A stretch of DNA of 64,000 nucleotides, taken from assembly GCF_004025965.2 (NCBI RefSeq), contig NZ_SAYU02000012.1, forward strand, positions 1 through 64,000, written 5' to 3'. Positions 43,124 to 51,545 of this stretch are shown here, piece after piece. The stretch is from Phycicoccus flavus (GTDB lineage: Bacteria; Actinomycetota; Actinomycetes; Actinomycetales; Dermatophilaceae). The notes below the pieces were generated by a model. The model did not search any database, was not told where the DNA came from, and saw only the letters and a program-made list of their open reading frames with translations. How positions within the stretch are numbered: the stretch's first letter is position 1; every line of letters starts with the position of its first letter. Made by a program: the position numbers and the translations under genes.

Positions 43124-43918
43124 GTGGAGACGACGAACGAGCACGGTCGCCGCATCCTCGAGTTCGACGACGTGACGCTCCGCTTCGGCGGGCTCACCGC
43201 CCTGGACTCGGTGACGTTCCACATCGAGGAGGGCGAGATCCTCGGGATGATCGGCCCCAACGGGGCCGGCAAGACGACGGCCTTCAACGCCATCACCGGC
43301 GTGTACCAGCCGACGTCGGGGCAGGTGCGCTTCCTGGACCAGAGCCTGGCCGGGCTCAAGCGCCACGCCATCACCAAGCGCGGCATCGCCCGCACCTTCC
43401 AGAACATCCGGCTGTTCCGGTCGATGACGGCCCTGGAGAACGTGCTGGTCGGCGCCGACTCCAACCACTCCGCCGGCGTGCTCTCCGCGCTGTTTAGGAC
43501 GCCGAAGCACCGCCGCGAGGAGGACGAGGCGCACACCGTCGGCATGGAGCTGCTGGAGTTCATGGGCCTGGCCTCGCGCGCCGACGAGCTCGCGGCCAAC
43601 CTCTCCTACGGCGACCAGCGGCGGCTCGAGATCGCCCGGGCCATGGCCACCGGTCCGAAGCTGCTGTGCCTCGACGAGCCGGCCGCCGGGTTCAACCCGC
43701 AGGAGAAGGTCCAGCTGATGGAGCTGATCCGGCGGGTCCGCGACCGCGGCTTCACCGTCCTGCTCATCGAGCACGACATGCGCCTGGTCATGGGCGTCAC
43801 CGACCGCATCGTCGTCCTCGAGTTCGGCAAGAAGATCGCCGAGGGCACCCCCGCCGAGATCCGCGACGACCCGGCGGTCATCGCCGCCTACCTGGGAGTG
43901 GATGAGGATGCTTCTTGA
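43124..43918 (+). CDS. livG: Branched-chain amino-acid ABC transporter ATPase LivG
   Basis: 264-residue ATPase of the LivGF pair. Walker A GPNGAGKTT, Q-loop region RTFQNIRLFRSMTALENV, signature NLSYGDQRRLEIARAM (SYGDQ in place of SGGQ, normal for LivG), Walker B LLCLDEPAAGFNP and switch His in LLIEHDMRLVM. The C-terminal tail AEGTPAEIRDDPAVIAAYLG is the LivG-type ending. Starts 2 bp after livM and overlaps livF by 11 bp. Confidence 0.96.
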   Translation: METTNEHGRRILEFDDVTLRFGGLTALDSVTFHIEEGEILGMIGPNGAGKTTAFNAITGVYQPTSGQVRFLDQSLAGLKRHAITKRGIARTFQNIRLFRSMTALENVLVGADSNHSAGVLSALFRTPKHRREEDEAHTVGMELLEFMGLASRADELAANLSYGDQRRLEIARAMATGPKLLCLDEPAAGFNPQEKVQLMELIRRVRDRGFTVLLIEHDMRLVMGVTDRIVVLEFGKKIAEGTPAEIRDDPAVIAAYLGVDEDAS

Positions 43919-44627
43919 GGTCGAGGGCCTCTGCGTCAACTACGGGCACATCGAGGCCATCCGGGACATCTCGTTCGGGGTGCAGGAGGGCGAGATCGTC
44001 TGCCTCATCGGCGCCAACGGCGCGGGGAAGACGACGACGCTGAAGACCATCTCCGGGCTGCGGACCGTGCGCGAGGGCCAGGTCCGCTTCGACGGCCAGG
44101 ACATCACGAACGTCCCGGCCTACGAGCGGGTGGCGCTGCGGCTCAGCCAGTCGCCCGAGGGACGCGGCGTGTTCGTCGGGATGTCGGTGCGCGAGAACCT
44201 CGACATGGGTGCCTACGTCCGCAAGGACGTCAAGACGCCCGCCTACCGCGAGGACCTCGACCGCGTCTTCGACCTCTTCCCGCGGCTCAAGGAGCGCGAG
44301 CGGCAGATCGCCGGGACCATGTCCGGCGGCGAGCAGCAGATGCTCGCCATCGGCCGTGCCCTCATGGCCCGGCCGCGCCTGCTGCTGCTCGACGAGCCGT
44401 CGATGGGCTTGGCGCCCAAGCTCATCCAGCAGATCTTCTCCATCATCAAGGAGATCAACGAGCAGGGGACGACGGTCCTGGTCGTGGAGCAGAACGCCGC
44501 CCAGGCCCTCAAGCTCGCCGACACCGCGCACATCCTCGAGACCGGGGAGATCGTCCGGTCCGGGACCGGCGCGGAGCTGTCGGGTGACGACTCGGTCAAG
44601 GCCGCCTACCTCGGCGGCGACGTCTGA
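43908..44627 (+). CDS. livF: Branched-chain amino-acid ABC transporter ATPase LivF
   Basis: 239-residue ATPase partner of LivG. Walker A GANGAGKTT, LSQSPEGRGVFVGMSVRENL (Q-loop segment typical of LivF), signature TMSGGEQQMLAIGRALM, Walker B LLLLDEPSMGLAPK and switch region VLVVEQNAAQALK. ATG at 43908 is chosen since GGGAG lies 9 nt upstream; ATG at 43902 is only 3 nt from it. Last gene of the operon, converging on the RecQ-like gene. Confidence 0.95.
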   Translation: MLLEVEGLCVNYGHIEAIRDISFGVQEGEIVCLIGANGAGKTTTLKTISGLRTVREGQVRFDGQDITNVPAYERVALRLSQSPEGRGVFVGMSVRENLDMGAYVRKDVKTPAYREDLDRVFDLFPRLKERERQIAGTMSGGEQQMLAIGRALMARPRLLLLDEPSMGLAPKLIQQIFSIIKEINEQGTTVLVVEQNAAQALKLADTAHILETGEIVRSGTGAELSGDDSVKAAYLGGDV

Positions 44628-44635
44628 CCGACGAC

Positions 44636-44680
44636 CCGCCGGTCTCCGCGGCGGTGTTCGGCGGCGGTGGTTACCGGCGG
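44636..44680. terminator. Possible bidirectional terminator between livF and recQ-like gene
   Basis: The 8-bp inverted repeat CCGCCGGT (44636-44643) / ACCGGCGG (44673-44680) spans most of the 54-bp convergent gap. The 29-nt loop contains further GGCGGC repeats, so the fold is uncertain. Confidence 0.4.
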
Positions 44681-44681
44681 C

Positions 44682-46814
44682 TCAGCCGTCGACGGCGAGG
44701 GCGAACGGCAGCACGCCCGGTGCGCCCGCGAGGCGCAGGGCCCGGGCGGCGACGGTGAGGGTCCAGCGCGAGGACACGACGTCGTCGACGAGCAGCACCG
44801 GCCCCGGGCACCCGTCGAGCGCCGCGGCGAGGTCCGGGCCGGCGACGACCCGGTCCCAGACGCCGGCCAGCCGGTAGGCGCTGTTGCCGCCCATCTCGCC
44901 GGTGGGGCCGTCGTGCGCGTAGGAGAGGGACCCGAGCGGGCGGAGCCGGCCCATCTCGGCGAGCCCGGCGGCGAGCGACTGCACGAGCTGCGGATGGGTG
45001 CGGGACGGCATGGCGACGACCGCCACCGGGCGCTCCGCCCACCCCCACTCGGCGAGGACCGGGACGCAGGCCCGGAGCAGCTCGGGGGAGGCGGGTCCGT
45101 CCTCGCGGAGGACCTCGCGCAGCCGCTGCCCCCAGCCGAGGTCGGACAGCCGGGCGAGCGCGCGGCCCGGTTCGGCCTGTTCGCCCGGGGCGATCTTCCC
45201 CTTGACCGGCACGCCGATGCGGTCCATGCCGGTGGGCCACTGCGCGCGGGCGTCGACGGCGACCCCGACCCGCTGCAGCCGCTCCCGGGCGGCGCCGACG
45301 ACCCGGTCGGGGACGTCGGTGGGGTACCAGGGGCCGGCGCAGCCGTCGCAGCGGCCGCACGGCACGGCGGAGTCGTCGTCGAGGGTCCGTTGCAGGAAGG
45401 CCATGCGGCAGTCCTCGGTGCGCTCGTAGTCGACCATGAGCTGCTGCTCGTCGCGTCGGGTGGCGGCGACCCGGTCGTAGCGCTCGGCGTCGTACTCCCA
45501 GGGCCGGCCGGTGGAGGTCCACCCGCCGGAGACCCGCTGGACCGCGCCGTCGACGTCGAGCACCTTGAGCAGCAGCTCGAGGCGGGTGCGGCGCACGTCG
45601 ACCGCGGTCTCCAGGGCGGCGGTCGACAGCGGACGCCCGGCCTCGGCCAGGGCGGTGAGCACGGCGGTGGCCTGCTCCTCGCGGGGCATCGACACCGAGG
45701 CGAAGTACTGCCAGATGTCACGGTCCTCCGGCCCGGGGAGGAGCAGGACGTCGGCGCGGTCGGTGGCGCGGCCGGCGCGGCCCACCTGCTGGTAGTAGGC
45801 GACGGGGCTGTTCGGGGCGCCGAGGTGGACGACGAAGCCGAGGTCGGGCTTGTCGAAGCCCATGCCGAGCGCCGAGGTGGCGACGAGGGCCTTGACCTCG
45901 TTGCGGCGCAGCATGCCCTCGAGCCGCTCGCGGTCGGCGGGGTCGGTGCGGCCGGTGTACGCGGCGACGGGGTGCCCGGCCTCGGCCAGGGACGCGGCGA
46001 CGTCCTCGGCGGTCGAGACGGTGAGGGCGTAGACGATCCCGGAGCCCGGCAGCTCGTCGAGGTGCGCGAGCAGCCAGCCGAGCCGCTGCTCCGGGGACAT
46101 CGAGCGCAGCACGCCGAGCCGCAGCGAGTCCCGCGCCAGCCCGCCGCGCACGGTGAGCACCGGCCGGCCGCCGACGCCGAGCTGCTCCTCGACGTCCGCG
46201 ACGACCCGGGCGTTGGCGGTGGCCGTCGTCGCGAGGACCGGCACGTCGTCGGGGAGCTCGGTGAGCAGGTCGCGGATGCGGCGGTAGTCGGGCCGGAAGT
46301 CGTGGCCCCAGTCGCTGACGCAGTGCGCCTCGTCGACGACGAGCAGCCCGCAGCGGCGGGCGAGGTCGGGCAGCTGCTCGTCGCGGAAGCGGGGGTTGTT
46401 GAGCCGCTCGGGGCTGACGAGCAGGACGTCGACCTCGTCGTCCGCGAGGGCGCGACGGACCTCGTCCCAGTCCTGGGCGTTGGCCGAGTTCATCGTCACC
46501 GCGCGGATGCCGGCGCGTCCGGCGGCGGCGATCTGGTCGCGCATGAGCGCGAGCAGCGGGCTGATGATGACGGTGGGACCCGCGCCCTCGGCCCGGCGCA
46601 GCGCCGTGGCGACGAAGTACACGGCCGACTTGCCCCAGCCGGTGCGCTGGACCACGAGGACGCGGGCGTGGTCGGCGACCAGGGCCGAGACGGCCTCGAG
46701 CTGACCGTCGCGGAAGTCGACGTCGTCGCGGCCGACGAGCCGTCGCAGCGCCGTGCGGGCGCGCTCGGTGACCTCGGGGGAGGGCGGGGCGGGGGCGTCG
46801 AGCGGTGTCGTCAT
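44682..46814 (-). CDS. RecQ-like DEAH helicase with C-terminal phosphoribosyltransferase-like domain
   Basis: 710 residues. Helicase motifs: I QRTGWGKSAVYF (54-65), Ia SPLLALMRDQI, II DEAHCVSDWGHD (161-172), III ATTATANARV, V LVATSALGMGFDKPDL and VI YQQVGRAGRATDRAD. The RecQ zinc-site region follows (DCRMAF then PCGRCDGCAG). After a winged-helix-like part (DRIGVPVKGKIAPGEQAEPG) the C-terminal 150 residues resemble a type I phosphoribosyltransferase, with VLLVDDVVSSRWTLT near residue 673 in place of the PRPP loop, as in ComFC-type proteins. The usual Gly after the Thr is Arg-Trp here, so PRPP binding is uncertain. Likely DNA repair helicase; 3'-5' polarity assumed from family. Confidence 0.88.
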   Translation of the reverse strand: MTTPLDAPAPPSPEVTERARTALRRLVGRDDVDFRDGQLEAVSALVADHARVLVVQRTGWGKSAVYFVATALRRAEGAGPTVIISPLLALMRDQIAAAGRAGIRAVTMNSANAQDWDEVRRALADDEVDVLLVSPERLNNPRFRDEQLPDLARRCGLLVVDEAHCVSDWGHDFRPDYRRIRDLLTELPDDVPVLATTATANARVVADVEEQLGVGGRPVLTVRGGLARDSLRLGVLRSMSPEQRLGWLLAHLDELPGSGIVYALTVSTAEDVAASLAEAGHPVAAYTGRTDPADRERLEGMLRRNEVKALVATSALGMGFDKPDLGFVVHLGAPNSPVAYYQQVGRAGRATDRADVLLLPGPEDRDIWQYFASVSMPREEQATAVLTALAEAGRPLSTAALETAVDVRRTRLELLLKVLDVDGAVQRVSGGWTSTGRPWEYDAERYDRVAATRRDEQQLMVDYERTEDCRMAFLQRTLDDDSAVPCGRCDGCAGPWYPTDVPDRVVGAARERLQRVGVAVDARAQWPTGMDRIGVPVKGKIAPGEQAEPGRALARLSDLGWGQRLREVLREDGPASPELLRACVPVLAEWGWAERPVAVVAMPSRTHPQLVQSLAAGLAEMGRLRPLGSLSYAHDGPTGEMGGNSAYRLAGVWDRVVAGPDLAAALDGCPGPVLLVDDVVSSRWTLTVAARALRLAGAPGVLPFALAVDG

Positions 46815-46878
46815 GGTCCGCCCACCGTACGCACGCGCTCCGACACCCGGAGCCCGGTGTCCACAGCCTCGGGGAGGG

Positions 46879-48234
46879 TCAGTGCCAGCCGAGGTCGTCG
46901 ACGCCGCCGGGGACGTCGGCGTCGGGGTCGTAGGGCGTCCGGGTGAACCGGAAGGACGCGACGTCGAGGTGCGACACCGTGCCGTCGGGGCGCCGTACGA
47001 CGGTCAGGGGCTCGCCGGTGAGGTAGCCGTCGAGCCCGACCCAGGCGTCCTCGCCGGTGGGGCGGAAGCGGGCGCCGCGGCCGGTGCCCGGCTCGCCGAG
47101 GACGAGGTGGCCCCCGCGCAGGGTGGCGGCCGTCGTCGACGCGCCCCAGTGCCAGGTGCCGACGAGGTCCAGCAGCCCGGCGTCGCCGGTGGCGCTCCAC
47201 GGCGTCACCGTTCGCGGCTCCTCGGACTCCAGCGTCGACAGGAGGTCGTCGTCGAGTGCGCGCAGGGCGGGGGAGGACGTCGTGTTCGTCATCCCGACGA
47301 CCCCGTCGCCGGTGTCGAGCCGTACCCGCAGCCCGGCGAGGAAGCCCGGCATCGACCCGCCGTGCCCGGCGTAGCGCACCCCGGCGACGTTCCAGACCTG
47401 GAAGCCGAGCCCGTGGGCCCCGGTCCAGGGCTGGCCGGGCTCGTCGACGACGTGGTGCGGCTCGCACATCTCGGCGAGCGTCGCGGCGTCGAGGAGGCCG
47501 GCCGTGTCGCCGGCCAGGAAGGTCGCCCAGCGGGCCAGGTCCGCCACCGTGGTCCACAGCTGCCCGGCCGGCGCCATCGCGCCGCCGTCGTGCTCGGGCT
47601 CGCGCAGCAGGACGTCGGCGAAGGGGTGGACGGCCAGGCCCTGCGCCGCCCGGCCGCTCGGACGGGTCGTCGTGCGGCGCATCCCCAGCGGCTCGAGCAG
47701 CTCGGTGCGTACGACCTCCGACCACGAGGTGCCGTGGTGCACCTCGAGCAGCCGGCCGAGCGCCCCGTAGCCGACGTTGGAGTAGTGGAAGCGGCGGCCC
47801 TGCCGGAAGCGCCGCCCCACCGGGGACCCGGCGAGGGCGTCCCAGTCGCCGCCCGGCGTGCGCTCCCACCACGGGCCGTTGGTCTCGGCCTGGGCGCCGG
47901 CGGCGTGGCTCAGCAGCTGCTCCAGGGTCGCGGGGCCGAGGTCGGAGCCGGGGACGTGCTGCTCGAAGCGGTCGGTGAGGTCGAGCCGGCCGGCGTCGCG
48001 CAGCCGCAGGACGCACACGGCGACGAAGGTCTTCGTGATCGACCCCATCCGGTACTGGGTGTCGTCGTCCGCGGGCTCCCCTCCGGCCCGGCCGTCCAGC
48101 GTCCCCGCGGCGCCGCTCCAGACCAGGCCCCCGTCGCGCACGAGCCCGGCGACGACGGACGGCAGGCGTCCGTCGTGCTGGGCGGTGGCGAGACGGTGCT
48201 CGAGCAGGGCGGCGGTCCTGGGGGCGATGGTCAC
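46879..48234 (-). CDS. Serine hydrolase, class C beta-lactamase/PBP4 family
   Basis: 451 residues. Catalytic SxxK is SITK (in YRMGSITKTFVAVCVL), the YxN motif is YSNVGYGALGRLLE, and the third motif is HAGHGGSMPG-like (GHGGSMPGF), in place of KTG. LEQLLSHAAG and LLEPLGMRRTTTRP are typical of beta-lactamase-related hydrolases. A C-terminal beta-rich domain of about 120 residues (LLDLVGTWHWGAS onward) resembles the lipocalin-like tail of DD-peptidase relatives. No signal peptide, so probably an intracellular esterase or peptidase rather than a resistance enzyme. GTG at 48234 is chosen because TAGGGT lies 7 nt upstream. Confidence 0.88.
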   Translation of the reverse strand: MTIAPRTAALLEHRLATAQHDGRLPSVVAGLVRDGGLVWSGAAGTLDGRAGGEPADDDTQYRMGSITKTFVAVCVLRLRDAGRLDLTDRFEQHVPGSDLGPATLEQLLSHAAGAQAETNGPWWERTPGGDWDALAGSPVGRRFRQGRRFHYSNVGYGALGRLLEVHHGTSWSEVVRTELLEPLGMRRTTTRPSGRAAQGLAVHPFADVLLREPEHDGGAMAPAGQLWTTVADLARWATFLAGDTAGLLDAATLAEMCEPHHVVDEPGQPWTGAHGLGFQVWNVAGVRYAGHGGSMPGFLAGLRVRLDTGDGVVGMTNTTSSPALRALDDDLLSTLESEEPRTVTPWSATGDAGLLDLVGTWHWGASTTAATLRGGHLVLGEPGTGRGARFRPTGEDAWVGLDGYLTGEPLTVVRRPDGTVSHLDVASFRFTRTPYDPDADVPGGVDDLGWH

Positions 48235-48241
48235 GCGGGCC

Positions 48242-48247
48242 ACCCTA
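48242..48247 (-). promoter_or_regulatory. -10 box for serine hydrolase (leaderless)
   Basis: TAGGGT on the minus strand, 7 nt before the GTG at 48234. A divergent GAGGAT (48273-48278) lies 6 nt before the thioesterase ATG. Confidence 0.55.
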
Positions 48248-48284
48248 GGTCCGGACGCTGCGCGATCGCTGCGAGGATGAGGCC

Positions 48285-48731
48285 ATGGCCGAGCCCTACG
48301 TCGCCCTGGTCCCGCTGCGCTGGTCCGACATGGACGCCTACGGCCACGTGAACAACGTCCAGTTCCTGCGGCTGCTCGAGGACGCCCGCGTCATCGGCAT
48401 CGCCGAGTGGGGTGGCGACGGACCCTCGATGCTCGACGAGGGCATCGTCGTCTCCCGGCACGCCATCGAGTACCGCGCGCCGCTGTCCTTCCGTCCCGCC
48501 CCGGTGCGGGTCGACATGTGGGTGACCCGCACCCACGGCGCCGGGTTCGACCTCGGCTACGTCGTGCGCGACCCGGAGGACCTCGGGGAGACCGTCTACG
48601 CCGTCGCCGAGACCGGCCTGGTCCTCTACGACTTCGCCGCCGGGCGTCCCCGCCGGCTGTCGCGGGAGGTGACCGCCGTGCTCGACCGCCACCGCGGCGA
48701 GCCGGTCGCGTTCCGGTGGGAGCGCCGGTGA
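48285..48731 (+). CDS. 4HBT-family hotdog thioesterase
   Basis: 148 residues, single hotdog. The active-site helix motif is LRWSDMDAYGHVNNVQFLRL (Asp and the GHVNN loop as in 4-hydroxybenzoyl-CoA/YbgC thioesterases). The rest is the five-stranded sheet (SRHAIEYRAPLSFRP, VDMWVTRTHGAGFDLGYVV, VYAVAETGLVLYDFAAGR). Likely cytoplasmic hydrolysis of a short- or medium-chain or aromatic acyl-CoA. The stop overlaps the next gene (GTGA), so the two are co-translated. Confidence 0.9.
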   Translation: MAEPYVALVPLRWSDMDAYGHVNNVQFLRLLEDARVIGIAEWGGDGPSMLDEGIVVSRHAIEYRAPLSFRPAPVRVDMWVTRTHGAGFDLGYVVRDPEDLGETVYAVAETGLVLYDFAAGRPRRLSREVTAVLDRHRGEPVAFRWERR

Positions 48732-49348
48732 CCCCCGTCCTGCGGCTGGCGGACGCCGCGTCGCTGGACGACCTCGGTCGCTACGCCGCCCGGGCCCGGG
48801 CCCTCGACGAGGGGGGCGCGATGCGGCTGCAGGCGTCGGGCGACGTCCTCGCCGCCTGGGTGGGGGTCGTGCCGGGCAGCGGCATCCTCGCCGAGGGGAC
48901 CGTCCTCGGGCTGCGGACCTTCGGGCTGCTGGAGCCCGCCGACTGCGACGCCGTCGTCCCGCTCGGCGCCGTCACCGACCGCACGACGCGGGCGGCCGGC
49001 TCGGCCGACCTCCCGGTGCCGCCCACCCGCGCGCTCGCGGCCTGGTCCGCCGTGACCCCGCCGCGGTCCGGGTGGGAGGTCGCGGGCGAGATCGCCTCGG
49101 ACGACCTCGTGCGTGCCGCCCGGTCCGGTCTCGCGACGGTGAGCACGGCCGTCCGGGAGCGCGGCGCCGCCGCCGGGCTGGTGCGCGACCGGGTCTGGGC
49201 GCAGGAGGTGGCGCCCGGCGTGCGCGCCGGCGGGGCGTTCGCCGCGTTCTCGCTCGGCTTCCTCGCCCCCGGTAGCCCGGTGCGGGTGCACCGGGCGAAC
49301 CGGTGGACCCGCCTCACCGCCGTCGGCGGTCACGTCCTGATGCGCTGA
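48728..49348 (+). CDS. Conserved-looking protein of unknown function
   Basis: 206 residues, Ala/Val/Gly-rich, no signal peptide or membrane helix. It opens VLRLADAASLDDLGRYAARA and contains GDVLAAWVGVVPGSGILAEG, LGLRTFGLLEPADCDAVVPL and WSAVTPPRSGWEVAGEI, ending with GFLAPGSPVRVHRANRWTRL. I do not recognise a family. Coupling to the upstream thioesterase through a 4-bp overlap suggests a joint role in acyl-CoA or small-acid metabolism. Its 3' end overlaps the convergent MFS gene by 19 bp. Confidence 0.75.
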   Translation: MTPVLRLADAASLDDLGRYAARARALDEGGAMRLQASGDVLAAWVGVVPGSGILAEGTVLGLRTFGLLEPADCDAVVPLGAVTDRTTRAAGSADLPVPPTRALAAWSAVTPPRSGWEVAGEIASDDLVRAARSGLATVSTAVRERGAAAGLVRDRVWAQEVAPGVRAGGAFAAFSLGFLAPGSPVRVHRANRWTRLTAVGGHVLMR

Positions 49349-50715
49349 CCCGCCGGGACGACGACGGCCGCGGTCACCGCGAGCCCGAGGAAGATGGCGC
49401 CGAACAGCGGGTTGTCCCGGCCCGGGTGGTGCGCCGCCGCGAAGGCCGCCGTGGCGCCGGCGATGCCGAGGACGCTGCCGAGCACGTCGGACAGCTGCAG
49501 CGCCGACGAGGTCTCGCCGTGGTCGTGGACGGGCGCGAGCTCGAGGGCGAGGACGGTCGTCGTCGTCACCCCGGTGCCCATGGCGAGCCCGGCGAGCAGC
49601 AGCGCCAGGACGCTGAGCCACGCCGGGAGGTTGGCCCAGGCGACGAGGGCCAGCCAGCCCATCCCCAGCGCGAGCAGCGCGCCGCCGACCTCGACGAGCC
49701 GGTGCCGCGGCAGGTGCAGGGCGTCGTGCCCCTGGTACCAGGCGCCCACGGCCCAGCCGACCGACCCGACGGCCAGGGCCAGGCCCGCCGTCCGCAGGCT
49801 CGCGCCCCGCTGCCCGACGAGGAAGAGCGGCACGTAGGTGATGCCCGCGTAGAAGGCGGCGCAGAGCAGCGCCCGGGCGAGGACGACGCTCGGCAGCCCA
49901 CGGCCCATGACCCACGTCGCGCGCGGCAGCAGGACGGGGACGACCGCGGCCACCCCGACGAGCCCGAGCACCGCGAGCAGCGTCTTCGCCGACCACTGCA
50001 GCTCGAGCTCGTGGGTGCCGTACTGCAGCGCGCCGGCCGCGACGGCGACCCCGAGCCCCGCCCAGGCCGTCCGGACGTGGGTGCGGTGGTCGCGCGAGCT
50101 GACGGCCGCCCGCAGCCCCGAGGTGTCCACCCGCTTCTGGGCGTGCCAGAGCCCGACCATCGTCACGAGCACCGGGACGACGACGCCGAGGAACACCCAG
50201 CGCCAGGACAGGGTCTCGGTGACCCAGGCCGAGATCGGCGGGCCGGCGAGCGCGGGCAGCACCCACGCCGCGGAGACGTACGTGAACAGGCGCGGCCGGA
50301 TCGTCTCGGGGTAGACCCGTCCGGCGATGACGTAGAGCATGACGACGAGCAGCCCGCCGCCGAGCCCGGTGAGGGCCCGGCCGACGAGGAAGACGTCGAG
50401 CCGCCCGGCGAGCCCGCACGTCAGGGACCCGGCGCCGAGCAGCAGCTGGCCGACGAAGGCGCCGGGCAGCGGGCCGGACCGGTCGCTCCACACCCCGGCG
50501 ACGACGATGCCGAGCAGCTGCGCCGTGAGCATCACCGAGAACGCGAACCCGTAGGACCGGACGGCGTCCAGCTCGCGGGCCACGTCGGGCATCGCCGTCG
50601 AGACGGCCATCGACTCGAACGCGACGATGGTCACGAGGGCCAGGGCGGCCAGGGTGACCTCGAGGTAGGGGCGATCCAGGGGGCCGGTGGCCGCGGGCGT
50701 CGCCTCCTGTCGCAT
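49330..50715 (-). CDS. MFS transporter
   Basis: 461 residues with about 14 hydrophobic segments. First helix region VTLAALALVTIVAFESMAVS then TAMPDVARELDAV; motif A-like SDRSGPLPGAFV between helices 2 and 3; GRALTGLGGGLLVVMLYVIA is the helix 4 signature. LSWRWVFLGVVVPVLVTMVG resembles the DHA2 helix 6 motif. ATG at 50715 is chosen because TAGATT lies 7 nt upstream on the minus strand; an ATG nine bases earlier lies within that promoter element. Drug or metabolite efflux is the likely role; substrate unknown. Confidence 0.88.
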   Translation of the reverse strand: MRQEATPAATGPLDRPYLEVTLAALALVTIVAFESMAVSTAMPDVARELDAVRSYGFAFSVMLTAQLLGIVVAGVWSDRSGPLPGAFVGQLLLGAGSLTCGLAGRLDVFLVGRALTGLGGGLLVVMLYVIAGRVYPETIRPRLFTYVSAAWVLPALAGPPISAWVTETLSWRWVFLGVVVPVLVTMVGLWHAQKRVDTSGLRAAVSSRDHRTHVRTAWAGLGVAVAAGALQYGTHELELQWSAKTLLAVLGLVGVAAVVPVLLPRATWVMGRGLPSVVLARALLCAAFYAGITYVPLFLVGQRGASLRTAGLALAVGSVGWAVGAWYQGHDALHLPRHRLVEVGGALLALGMGWLALVAWANLPAWLSVLALLLAGLAMGTGVTTTTVLALELAPVHDHGETSSALQLSDVLGSVLGIAGATAAFAAAHHPGRDNPLFGAIFLGLAVTAAVVVPAGQRIRT

Positions 50716-50725
50716 CGTCGCCAAT

Positions 50726-51544
50726 CTAGACCGCCGACCTGGGAGCGAGCGGGTGGCCGCGCTCGGCGAGCACGGCGGCCAGGACGTCGATGCGGTCGGC
50801 GACGAGGCCGTCGACGCCCAGGTCGAGCAGCCGGTGGAACTCGGCGGCGTCCTCCCTGGCGCCGGCGTGGAACCACACGTGCACGTGCTTGCCGAGCGCG
50901 TGGGCCCGGCGGACCAGACCCGGCGTGACGAGGGCGACGCGCCGCCCGGCGACGACGTGCTCGGCCGGGATCTGCAGCACCGGGGCGGGCGTGTGCAGCA
51001 GGTGGGCGAGCGGGCCGGGGGAGAAGCGCAGCAGGGCGACGCCGACCGGCCCGGCGGCCGTGGCCACGCGGGGGCCGAGCGCCCGGCGGGCGGCGCGGAT
51101 CCGGCGCTCGGAGAACGACCCGAGGCACACCCGGGCCAGGGCGTCGTGGGCGCGCAGGACCGCCAGGGTGGGCTCGAGCGCCGCGTCGGCCTTGACGTCG
51201 ATGTTGACGAAGGTGTCGGGGAAGGCGGTCAGCAGGTCCGCGAGCAGCGGCACCGGCTCCGTCCCGGCGACCCGGGCTTCACGGACCCGCGACCAGGGCA
51301 GGTCGGCGATCCGGCCGCGGGCGTCGGTGACCCGGTCGAGCACGTCGTCGTGGAAGGCGACGACGTGCCCGTCGGCCGTCACGTGGACGTCGGTCTCGAG
51401 GTACCGGTAGCCGAGCGCGACGGCCCGCCCGAAGGCGGCGAGGGTGTTCTCGACGCCGGCGTTCGCGGCCAGCCCGGGCCCGCCGCGGTGGGCGAGCCCG
51501 ACCGGGCCGTCGCCGGCGAGGTAGGGGACGTCGGCGGCACGCAC
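50726..51544 (-). CDS. Glycerophosphodiester phosphodiesterase
   Basis: 272-residue TIM-barrel enzyme that hydrolyses glycerophosphodiesters to glycerol-3-phosphate and an alcohol. Catalytic/metal residues: LAHRGGPGLAANAGVENTLA (HR plus ENT), YRYLETDVHVTADGHVVAFH (ExD ... H) and HDDVLDRVT. VNIDVKADAALEPTL and the late DGLVADRIDVLAAVL complete the barrel. No signal peptide, so cytoplasmic. GTG at 51544 lies 1 bp after the glucosidase stop, so it is probably co-transcribed with it. Confidence 0.93.
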   Translation of the reverse strand: MRAADVPYLAGDGPVGLAHRGGPGLAANAGVENTLAAFGRAVALGYRYLETDVHVTADGHVVAFHDDVLDRVTDARGRIADLPWSRVREARVAGTEPVPLLADLLTAFPDTFVNIDVKADAALEPTLAVLRAHDALARVCLGSFSERRIRAARRALGPRVATAAGPVGVALLRFSPGPLAHLLHTPAPVLQIPAEHVVAGRRVALVTPGLVRRAHALGKHVHVWFHAGAREDAAEFHRLLDLGVDGLVADRIDVLAAVLAERGHPLAPRSAV

Positions 51545-51545
51545 C

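Noticed and set aside
46879-48234. Antibiotic-resistance class C beta-lactamase
   Set aside because: No signal peptide and no KTG motif; better described as a general serine hydrolase of the family.
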